Notes under the pieces: generated by a model
The model's input: only the letters and a program-made list of their open reading frames with translations
Told to the model about the DNA's origin: nothing
The model's database searches: none
Shown here: piece by piece, positions 1 through 5,198 of the stretch
Numbering within the stretch: position 1 is the stretch's first letter
Layout: each line of letters opens with the position of its first letter
Source of the DNA: Clostridiales bacterium
GTDB lineage: Bacteria; Bacillota; Clostridia; Oscillospirales; Oscillospiraceae
Length of the DNA stretch: 7,441 nucleotides
NCBI GenBank assembly: GCA_021200895.1
Contig: JAJQFX010000019.1
Location: 1 to 7,441 of the forward strand
Direction of reading: 5' to 3'
Translations under genes and position numbers: made by a program

Positions 1-372
1 GACTTCTATCGGGTGGCCCTGGCCTCCGCCCAGTACGACCCCCGCAGCGTCCGGGTGGCCATGCACGGCAAGCGCATCGTCGGGATGCTCCAGCTGGATT
101 TGGAGCGGGACGCGGCGGAGCGGGTGGGCTTCGTGCCCTTCTGCTATCTCTGCCCGCCCTACCGCGGGAACGGGCTGGGGGTGCAGCTGCTGGGGGAGGC
201 GGTCAGCGTCTGCCGCCCCCTGGGCCGGGAGAAGCTCCGGCTCCGCTGCTCCCCGGTGAACGAGTACGGCAAGCGGTTCTACCGGGCCAACGGCTTCTAC
301 TACATCGGCCCGGCCAAGGACAGCCGGGTACCGCTGGATCTATTGGAGAAGCGTATCTCCTTTACGGGGTGA
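1..372 (+). CDS. GNAT-family N-acetyltransferase domain, 5' end outside window
   Basis: The frame is open from base 1 and ends at TGA 370-372, so only the last 123 residues are present. The fragment carries a clean GNAT motif A (acetyl-CoA pyrophosphate binding) in PPYRGNGLGVQLLGEAV, with the Arg-x-x-Gly-x-Gly pattern RGNGLG. Near the C-terminus follows the usual motif B region, NEYGKRFYRANGFYYIG, where an Asn and a Tyr-bearing helix precede the last strand. The enzyme should transfer an acetyl group from acetyl-CoA to an amine; the substrate cannot be read from sequence. The wording of the block GVQLLGEAVSVCRPLGREKLRLRC reminds me of GNAT domains fused behind a histidine phosphatase domain in Clostridia, so the full protein may be bifunctional. 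That is inference, because the N-terminal part is missing. Codon use is GC-rich, like the core genes of the window. A GTG at 13 is only an internal codon. Confidence 0.85.
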   Translation, partial: DFYRVALASAQYDPRSVRVAMHGKRIVGMLQLDLERDAAERVGFVPFCYLCPPYRGNGLGVQLLGEAVSVCRPLGREKLRLRCSPVNEYGKRFYRANGFYYIGPAKDSRVPLDLLEKRISFTG

Positions 373-420
373 GGCACTGTCAGGTCGGCCCGGAATCGGA
401 ACTTGAGAAGGAGAAGCTGT

Positions 421-889
421 ATGATAGAACTGAAAGAACGAACAGAACAACACGTTAAGATATATTATGAGAAAACACAAGATGCGGAAATTAAAGATTT
501 GTTGCCCAGTTCTGCCCAAACGCTTGAAGATGCAATTAGAATGTATATAGAAACAAAATCTGAATCGGCTAAAAGTGTCGGAAAAACAATTTACTATAAT
601 GGAGAATATGTCGGAGATATATGGTGTTATGGATTATGGGAAGGGCCAGATGCCATGCTGAGTTACTGCATTTTTGAAAAAAAGTTGTGGGGGGAAAGGA
701 ATCGCAACAGAAGCTGTTCGGCTTTTTGTAGCGTTTCTCAGGAATAGTTATCACATAAAAACTATTGGCGCTTTTACATATAGGAATAATGTCGCATCGA
801 TTCATGTTCTAAGTAAAAACGGGTTTGCACTGATGGAGCAATTTGAGGACGATGGCAGAGCGTCAGCATATTTAGAGAAGACACTGTAA
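421..889 (+). pseudogene. GNAT-family N-acetyltransferase, frameshifted in a six-G run
   Basis: Translation from ATG 421, preceded by a good AAGGAG site at about 407-412, gives MIELKERTEQHVKIYY and continues to the GNAT core strand MLSYCIFEKKLWG. It then falls out of frame and would stop at TAG 745-747. The next frame continues the family pattern at once with GKGIATEAVRLFVAFL, then the motif B region NNVASIHVLSKNGFALMEQF, to TAA 887-889. Removing one G from the run at 689-694 would join the halves as LWGKGIATEA and give about 155 residues, a normal length for a RimJ/RimL-type acetyltransferase. The sequence is AT-rich, unlike the GC-rich genes on both sides, which suggests horizontal acquisition. 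The run may be a real mutation, a phase-variable tract, or a sequencing error; the rest of the gene has no other damage, which favours a recent event or an error. The substrate is unknown. Confidence 0.85.
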
Positions 890-969
890 TCAACATTTGT
901 TCATTTGGCAGCCGCCAATCAGTCGGGGCGTGTGAACTCACGCACAAATCAGAATTTGGAGGAACAATC
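890..969. other. Short intergenic gap with two small hairpins
   Basis: This gap holds two small inverted repeats: TTGGC/GCCAA at 905-909 and 914-918, and GCGTG/CACGC at 928-932 and 939-943. Neither is followed by a T-run, so neither is a convincing intrinsic terminator. The end of the gap carries the ribosome binding site of the next gene. I see no convincing promoter. Confidence 0.4.
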
Positions 970-1461
970 GTGCCAATCATCGTAAGGGAATATGACGCCG
1001 CTTATCTGTCAGGGACAAGGGCCATCTGGAACGAAGTGGTGGAGGAGGGCGTCGCCTTCCCCCAGACGGAGTGCCTGGGGGAGGCCGAGGCGGACGCCTT
1101 TTTCCGCGCTCAGACCTATACCGGCCTTGCGGTGGACACGGAAACGGACGCCGTAGAGGGGATGTACATTCTCCATCCCAACAACGTCGGCAGGTGCGGG
1201 CATATCGCCAACGCCAGCTATGCCGTCCGGTCGGAGGCCCGGGGGCTGCACATTGGGGAGATGCTGGTGCGGGATTCTCTGGCGCAGGCAAAAGGCAGCG
1301 GCTTTTCCGTCATACAGTTCAACGCTGTGGTGGACAGCAACCTCCACGCCCGGCATCTATATGAACGGCTGGGCTTCCGGGAGGTCGGAACAATACCGAA
1401 GGGGTTTCGCATGAAGGACGGCCACTATGAGGACATCCATGTAATGTACCGGAGCCTATGA
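970..1461 (+). CDS. GNAT-family N-acetyltransferase (COG1247-like)
   Basis: This intact 163-residue protein starts at GTG 970, which sits 7 nt after a strong GGAGGA ribosome binding site (957-962); no ATG is better placed. It is a single GNAT domain, the usual length. The acetyl-CoA loop is at about residues 87-100 (RSEARGLHIGEMLV). Arg91, Gly92 and Gly96 are kept, but the middle glycine of the common RGxGxG pattern is His94. I recall ARGLHIGE as normal in this clostridial subgroup, so it should not be read as damage. Strand QFNAVVDSNLHA (116-127) and HLYERLGFREVGTIP (129-143) form the C-terminal half, and MKDGHYEDIHVMY (148-160) is the typical tail of YncA/phosphinothricin-acetyltransferase-like enzymes. 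The likely role is N-acetylation of an amino acid or small amine; the substrate is not assignable. It may be co-transcribed with the broken gene and exporter that follow, as the next ribosome binding site begins within 40 nt. Confidence 0.9.
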   Translation: MPIIVREYDAAYLSGTRAIWNEVVEEGVAFPQTECLGEAEADAFFRAQTYTGLAVDTETDAVEGMYILHPNNVGRCGHIANASYAVRSEARGLHIGEMLVRDSLAQAKGSGFSVIQFNAVVDSNLHARHLYERLGFREVGTIPKGFRMKDGHYEDIHVMYRSL

Positions 1462-1508
1462 GGGCGCGAGAACTCCCCCAACCACACAAACGTTCAGGAG
1501 GCGGAACC

Positions 1509-1897
1509 ATGGCAAAAAAACTGATTGCGGTTGTCCCCCTGTGGGATGATGAAAAGGAGAGCATCTGGATGCTCCCCGGTTACATGAACGGCATAGAAGC
1601 GGCAGGCGGGATTCCGCTCATCCTTCCCCTTGCCGGTGCTGTGGGGGAAAGCCCCTCCATGCCCTGCTCCAGACGGAGGAGATAGGGGTCAACAGCTACC
1701 ATCATCAGGCGGTGAAGGCCCTGGGGGCTGACTTGGAGGTCATGGCCCTGTCCGAGGACGGACTGGTGGAGGCCGTCCGGCATACGGGGAAGCCCTTTGT
1801 CTGGGGCTTCCAGTGGCACCCGTAGTTTGACTATCAGGTGAACCCAAACAGCCAGAGGATTTTCGAGGCGTTCCTCGCCACGTGTCAGCGGGGATAG
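1509..1897 (+). pseudogene. Peptidase C26 / gamma-glutamyl-GABA hydrolase-like class I amidotransferase remnant
   Basis: ATG 1509 follows an AGGAGG site (1497-1502) and encodes a normal start for this family, IAVVPLWDDEKESIWMLPGY then GIEAAGGIPLILPL. Homology breaks at about 1637-1651. A different frame then resumes the C-terminal part: PLHALLQTEEIGVNSYHHQA, later LSEDGLVEAV and FVWGFQWHP. The missing middle, about 115 residues judged against the usual length near 240, would have contained the nucleophile Cys of the G-x-C-R-G elbow. In addition the codon after WHP is TAG (1823-1825), where the family has Glu, the third member of the Cys-His-Glu triad. The frame then continues FDYQVNPNSQRIFEAFLA to a final TAG at 1895-1897. 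Intact relatives hydrolyse gamma-glutamyl amides, for example in polyamine degradation (PuuD-like). With an out-of-frame deletion and a nonsense codon this copy cannot be active. The first frame alone would give about 58 residues ending at TAG 1684-1686. Confidence 0.9.
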
Positions 1898-1918
1898 CCG
1901 GGAGAAGGGAAGCAAAGA

Positions 1919-3271
1919 GTGATGGACAGCATAGAAAAGAAGCGCTTCAACCGGGAGCCTGTCACCCTGGCGGTGCCCCTGGCCCTCCAGCAGCTGCTGA
2001 CCGCCCTGGTGGGGGCCACGGACGCCCTGGTGCTGGGGCGGCTGACCCAGGAATCCATTGCCGCTGTCTCCCTGGCGAATCAAATCTCCTTCGTGCTGTC
2101 GCTGTTCGTCACCACGGTGACAGGGGCGGCAGGCATCCTGATCGCCCAGTATTGGGGGAAGGGGGACGATAAAAAAGCCCGGTACTGCCTGTGTACCGCC
2201 ATCCGGTATGTGACCCTGATTTCCGCCCTGTTCTTCCTGGCGGCGTTTCTCTGGCCGGAGCAGCTGATGCGCATCTTCACCACGGAGGAGGAACTGATCA
2301 CCATCGGGGCGGGGTATCTGCGCATCGTCAGCTTCTCCTACCTGTTTAACAGCATCTCTCAGTGCTACCTGACCGCCATGAAGATTTCCGGCTACGCCAG
2401 CATGAGCGTCTGGATTTCCGCGGTGACAGTGGTGGTGGACGTGACAGCGGACATCTTCCTGGTCTACGGCTTCGGCAGCTTCCAGGGCCTGGGGGCCAAC
2501 GGCAGCGCCTACTCCACCATCGCGGTGGAGGCCATCGTCCTAATTTGGTGCCTGGTCTGGTCGGTGAAAACGAGGCGGCTGGCGGTGCAGGCTTCGGATT
2601 TCGCCAAAGTTTCCAAGCCGCTGGAGTCCGACCTGTGGAACATCATCCCCAGTATGCTGGCAAGCGCCCTGTCCTGGGGGCTGAGCATCTCTATGCACTC
2701 CTTCCTCATGGGCCATATGGGGACGGACGCCACGGCGGCCTACTCCGTCGTCGGGGTGGCCCAGCAGCTGGTGCAATGCCTGTCCCACGGCTTTGCCAAC
2801 GGCTCAGGCATCATGCTTGGCGGCCTCCTGGGGCAAAACCGGCTGGAGGAGGCGAAGGAATACGGTGGGCGGTTCTGGACGGTGTCTCTGTTCACCGGCC
2901 TGGTGAACGTGGGGCTGATTGGCGTCGTCGGGCCGCTGGTGTACAACTTCTACGTTCTGGAGCCCCAGGCGAAGGCGTACCTGGTGGGTATGCTGGTGAT
3001 GAGCGCCTTTTATATGTTCGCCTACGCTTATAATACCATCTTCACCTGTGGCGTCTTCCCGGCGGGCGGGGACGCTAAATATGACGCCGTCAGCGTCCTG
3101 CTGGCTACCTGGTGCTTTGCCCTGCCCCTGGCCCTGGTGGGGTGCTTTGTGCTGCACCTGCCGGTGATGGCCGTGTATGTCCTCATGTGCCTGGACGAAA
3201 TCGTGAAGGTGCCCTTCCTCCGGTGGCGGTACAACAAGTACATCTGGCTGAAAAACCTGACGCGGGAGTGA
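1919..3271 (+). CDS. MATE-family multidrug/sodium (or proton) antiporter
   Basis: The 449-450 residue product is full length for a MATE exporter of the NorM/DinF type and shows about 12 hydrophobic segments in two halves. Landmarks are helix 1 PLALQQLLTALVGATDALVL (20-39), the first-half motif AQYWGKGDDKKAR (76-88), and the matching second-half loop GGLLGQNRLEEAK (301-313). The C-terminal GVFPAGGDAKYD (378-389) and DEIVKVPFLRWRY (426-438) are typical of the clostridial subgroup. Such proteins sit in the inner membrane and export cationic drugs or metabolites, driven by sodium or proton gradients; neither ion nor substrate can be assigned here. The start is GTG 1919 or the adjacent ATG 1922; both lie behind the purine stretch GAAGGGA (about 1904-1910), and ATG 1922 is the more usual codon. 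The gene begins 21 nt after the C26 remnant and probably shares its transcript. Composition is GC-rich like the core genes. Confidence 0.95.
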   Translation: MMDSIEKKRFNREPVTLAVPLALQQLLTALVGATDALVLGRLTQESIAAVSLANQISFVLSLFVTTVTGAAGILIAQYWGKGDDKKARYCLCTAIRYVTLISALFFLAAFLWPEQLMRIFTTEEELITIGAGYLRIVSFSYLFNSISQCYLTAMKISGYASMSVWISAVTVVVDVTADIFLVYGFGSFQGLGANGSAYSTIAVEAIVLIWCLVWSVKTRRLAVQASDFAKVSKPLESDLWNIIPSMLASALSWGLSISMHSFLMGHMGTDATAAYSVVGVAQQLVQCLSHGFANGSGIMLGGLLGQNRLEEAKEYGGRFWTVSLFTGLVNVGLIGVVGPLVYNFYVLEPQAKAYLVGMLVMSAFYMFAYAYNTIFTCGVFPAGGDAKYDAVSVLLATWCFALPLALVGCFVLHLPVMAVYVLMCLDEIVKVPFLRWRYNKYIWLKNLTRE

Positions 3272-3327
3272 GACGGTCAAGGTATCAAGAAGGGTAACTC
3301 AAGAATGAAAAAGTTGGAGGTATCTAT

Positions 3328-3858
3328 ATGAATCATCTGAAGAATACGAACTCGGCTACCTCACAAAAAAGGCACTTCCTGAACGCTGCTAAAATCGTTT
3401 GCATATTGGCCGCACTCTTTCTCCTTTTGAATATACTGTGGTTTACATGGCGCAGCAGGAAATATGGAGCTTTCACAGAGGGAATGACCGAAACAGAGTT
3501 TTCCTCTTTTTGGGTTCCCCGATATGTGGATTCTTATGACGGCTATAATTATAGTGTAAAGTACCCGAATTATCTCAGTTTAACAGGGAATCTTGCTCTT
3601 AGTATGCCGTCAGACGAAAATGCTATGTATACAGACGCCCTTATAATTTGGCCTAACGCAAATGGAAGCTATGAGTATGGAGTTTTGCTTTATGATGATG
3701 AGAATGAATGGAACATATATGTAGATGAATATGGTCAGGCCCTTGATTCACAATATGATGAAGTTGTTGAGCATCATCAGGAGAACATTAGTCTTTTGTT
3801 TGCTAAAGCAAATGAACGATGGGGGTTAACTAAGCAGATGGGAGCACAGTTCTTGTAG
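3328..3858 (+). CDS. Hypothetical membrane-anchored protein, AT-rich
   Basis: I do not recognise this 176-residue protein. It has a short basic N-terminus (residues 1-20, ending KRHFLNA), one strongly hydrophobic segment at about 21-41 (from AKIVCILAAL to NILWFTW), then basic RSRK and a mostly polar domain rich in Asp, Glu, Tyr and Asn. This fits a signal-anchor protein with the C-terminal domain outside the cell. Cys25 lies within the hydrophobic run without a proper lipobox, so a lipoprotein is unlikely. The outer domain alternates aromatic and acidic residues (SYEYGVLLYDDENEWNIYVD, 114-133), which suggests a beta-rich fold. ATG 3328 is preceded by GGAGG at 3316-3320. The gene is clearly more AT-rich than the exporter before it and nth after it, so it is probably an acquired insert. 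A gap of 56 nt separates it from the exporter stop; read-through transcription is possible. Confidence 0.75.
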   Translation: MNHLKNTNSATSQKRHFLNAAKIVCILAALFLLLNILWFTWRSRKYGAFTEGMTETEFSSFWVPRYVDSYDGYNYSVKYPNYLSLTGNLALSMPSDENAMYTDALIIWPNANGSYEYGVLLYDDENEWNIYVDEYGQALDSQYDEVVEHHQENISLLFAKANERWGLTKQMGAQFL

Positions 3859-3885
3859 AGTAAACTCATATAAATCGGTCACTCA

Positions 3886-3914
3886 TTGACCTGATAAAGA
3901 GCGAAACATCTTAT
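3886..3914 (+). promoter_or_regulatory. Putative sigma-A promoter for nth
   Basis: TTGACC (3886-3891) matches the -35 consensus at five of six bases. It is followed by a 17-nt spacer and TCTTAT (3909-3914), which matches the -10 at four of six. Transcription would begin near 3921, about 40 nt before the nth start codon. The assignment rests on pattern alone. Confidence 0.45.
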
Positions 3915-3928
3915 TCCAGTTTATCAGG
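3890..3928. repeat. Perfect 9-bp inverted repeat overlapping the nth promoter (operator-like)
   Basis: CCTGATAAA (3890-3898) and TTTATCAGG (3920-3928) are perfect reverse complements separated by 21 nt. There is no T-run after the second arm, so this is not a good terminator for the upstream gene. The left arm overlaps the -35 end and the right arm falls at the predicted transcription start. This arrangement is what a dimeric or looping repressor site would show. Centre-to-centre spacing of the arms is 30 bp, close to three helical turns. No regulator gene is visible in the window. Confidence 0.45.
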
Positions 3929-3962
3929 AAATCACCCCCACCCCGCCAGAGAGGAGAACCAC

Positions 3963-4604
3963 ATGAAAACACAGAGCGAAGTATGGAGCATTGTGAACGC
4001 CTTAAAGGAGCTGTACCCGGACTCCCTCTGCTCCCTGCACTATGAGAAGGACTATGAGCTGCTGTTCGCGGTGCGCCTGTCCGCCCAGTGCACCGACGCA
4101 CGGGTGAACATGGTGACGCCCGCCCTGTTCGCCCGCTTTCCCACCCTGGAGGCCTTCGCGGAGGCCGACCCCAAAGAGGTGGGGGAGTACATCCATTCCT
4201 GCGGCTTCTACAACGGCAAGAGCCGGGATTTGGTGGGCTGCGCCCAAATGCTGCTGCGGGACTTCGGCGGCAAGGTGCCCAGGGAGATGGACGACCTCCT
4301 AAAACTCCCCGGCGTTGGCCGCAAGACGGCGAACCTGGTGCGGGGGGACATCTACGCCGAGCCAGGCTGCGTGGTGGCAGACACCCACTGCATCCGCATC
4401 ACCGGACGCATGGGCTTGACTGACGGCACGAAGGACCCCGGCAAGGTGGAGACCCAGCTGCGGGCGGTGCTGCCGCCGGAGGAGTCCAACAACTTCTGCC
4501 ACCGGATGGTGCTCCACGGTCGGGCGGTCTGCACCGCCCGGAAGGCCCACTGTGACAAGTGCCCCGTGGCCCCCTGGTGCGACTACGCCCAAAAGCAGGA
4601 ATAA
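3963..4604 (+). CDS. nth: Endonuclease III (DNA glycosylase / AP lyase)
   Basis: This 213-residue protein matches endonuclease III along its whole length (E. coli Nth has 211). It removes oxidised pyrimidines from DNA and cleaves the abasic site by beta-elimination in base excision repair. The helix-hairpin-helix is at about 110-130 (DDLLKLPGVGRKTANLV), with the Schiff-base lysine Lys121 in GVGRKTA; the catalytic aspartate is Asp140 in VVADTHCIRI. The [4Fe-4S] cluster ligands Cys190, Cys197, Cys200 and Cys206 keep the exact C-x6-C-x2-C-x5-C spacing. The N-terminal LLFAVRLSAQCTDARVN (33-49) is the family's LLSAQ(A/T)D-like segment. ATG 3963 lies behind AGGAG at 3952-3956. The gene appears monocistronic, with its own putative promoter and a strong terminator after the stop codon. 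All key residues are present, so activity is expected. Confidence 0.98.
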   Translation: MKTQSEVWSIVNALKELYPDSLCSLHYEKDYELLFAVRLSAQCTDARVNMVTPALFARFPTLEAFAEADPKEVGEYIHSCGFYNGKSRDLVGCAQMLLRDFGGKVPREMDDLLKLPGVGRKTANLVRGDIYAEPGCVVADTHCIRITGRMGLTDGTKDPGKVETQLRAVLPPEESNNFCHRMVLHGRAVCTARKAHCDKCPVAPWCDYAQKQE

Positions 4605-4612
4605 GAAACACG

Positions 4613-4666
4613 AAAAAACAAACACACCACGGACGGCAGGCGTTTGCCCCGTCCGTGGTGTGTTTT
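4613..4666. terminator. Strong bidirectional intrinsic terminator between nth and the DUF1292 gene
   Basis: A perfect 17-bp stem is formed by 4620-4636 and 4649-4665 (core ACACACCACGGACGG against its complement), with a 12-nt loop that can itself pair GGC with GCC. On the plus strand the stem runs into TTTT (to 4666), which ends nth transcripts. On the minus strand the six A at 4613-4618 read as a U-run and end the DUF1292 transcript. The convergent genes share it. Confidence 0.93.
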
Positions 4667-4683
4667 CTGTCTGTCAGAGGAGG

Positions 4684-4986
4684 TTACTCCTCATCGTCGA
4701 AGTCGATGGTCTCCTGGTTCCGCTCCTTGAACAGGGCGAAGATGGTCTCCAGCAGGGCCTCGTCCTCCAGTTCAGTGAAGGTGGACTCGTCCCCATGCTG
4801 TTCCTCCTCCTGCATGATGACCACATAGTTCTCATCCTCCGGATCCTGGAGCACCAGATAGCGCCCGCCCTCGTAGGTGATAACATCCAGGAGCTGGAAG
4901 GTGATGTCGTTGCCGTCCTCATCGGTCAGGATCAGTTCGTCCTGCTCGAAGTCGTCCAGCATGGAATCGTTCTTTTGTTCAGACAT
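4684..4986 (-). CDS. DUF1292 (YrzB-family) acidic protein
   Basis: This 100-residue protein is very acidic and has the DUF1292 pattern. After a short disordered start comes ILTDEDGNDITFQLLDVITY (19-38), then EGGRYLVLQDPEDENYVVIM (39-58), and an acidic helical tail with LEDEALLETIFALFKE (72-87). The family is widespread and conserved in Firmicutes, often near ruvX/yrrK and alaS, but has no assigned function; it is cytoplasmic and lacks membrane segments. Here it stands alone, with its own promoter at 5120-5147 and a terminator after the stop. Reading the minus strand, ATG at 4986 follows a good AAAGGAG site. It lies convergent to nth and downstream of the flavoprotein gene. The long structured leader suggests post-transcriptional control, but that is inference. 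Confidence 0.93.
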   Translation of the reverse strand: MSEQKNDSMLDDFEQDELILTDEDGNDITFQLLDVITYEGGRYLVLQDPEDENYVVIMQEEEQHGDESTFTELEDEALLETIFALFKERNQETIDFDDEE

Positions 4987-5113
4987 GATGGCAGTTCTCC
5001 TTTCCGCTGCGCCCTCACAGGAGGGGCAGCAAGGTCGATTTGGTCAGCCCATCAGGGCGTCCCCAAATCACACCGGCACAGCCGTTTTGCCGGGAAAATA
5101 ACCATAAATGGCA
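4987..5113 (-). promoter_or_regulatory. Structured 5' leader of the DUF1292 gene
   Basis: About 126 nt separate the predicted transcription start (near 5113) from the start codon. Three stem-loops can be drawn (plus-strand coordinates). Stem 5073-5077/5089-5093 is CCGGC with GCCGG. Stem 5037-5043/5063-5069 is GATTTGG with CCAAATC and encloses an inner stem 5047-5050/5055-5058, GCCC with GGGC around a four-base loop. Stem 5012-5017/5022-5028 pairs CCCTC with GAGGG just upstream of the ribosome binding site. I recognise no named riboswitch or protein leader in it. Confidence 0.45.
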
Positions 5114-5119
5114 GGAATC

Positions 5120-5147
5120 ATTATACCACACTGGGCGGAAATTGCAA
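5120..5147 (-). promoter_or_regulatory. Extended -10 sigma-A promoter of the DUF1292 gene
   Basis: On the minus strand a perfect TATAAT (5120-5125) is preceded by TGG, giving an extended -10 element TGGTATAAT. Sixteen bases upstream is TTGCAA (5142-5147), which matches four of six bases of the -35 consensus. The strong -10 with TGn makes this the most convincing promoter in the window. The predicted start is near 5113. Confidence 0.75.
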
Positions 5148-5156
5148 CTGTAATAT

Positions 5157-5191
5157 GCGCGCCGCCCACAGAGACGTATACGGAGGCGCGC
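5157..5191 (-). terminator. GC-rich hairpin after the flavoprotein gene, possible weak terminator
   Basis: GCGCGCC (5157-5163) and GGCGCGC (5185-5191) form a perfect 7-bp stem around a 21-nt loop that contains the palindrome CGTATACG (5175-5182). On the minus strand it lies 7 nt past the stop codon of the flavoprotein gene, but no U-run follows, so factor-independent termination is uncertain. The DUF1292 promoter begins 10 nt further on. Confidence 0.35.
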
Positions 5192-5198
5192 CCCGCGC

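Noticed and set aside
678..684. A_AAA_AAG heptamer in the correct zero frame, as in dnaX programmed -1 frameshifting
   Set aside because: A -1 slip here leads into a frame that ends at a nearby TAG and does not match the acetyltransferase family. Joining the two halves needs +1 (or -2), which a one-base excess in the G run explains better.
1580..2083. Minus-strand open frame across the C26 remnant and the MATE start
   Set aside because: It is antisense to recognisable homology on the plus strand and has no family features.
2362..3033. Alternative-frame open reading frame within the MATE gene
   Set aside because: The main frame has the complete MATE family pattern; this product is an Arg/Gly/Pro-rich shadow.
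3305..3331. Eight-codon mini-frame MKKLEVSI ending in ATGA overlap with the gene at 3328
   Set aside because: It has no good ribosome binding site of its own, and the overlap is explained by chance around the GGAGG site of the main gene.
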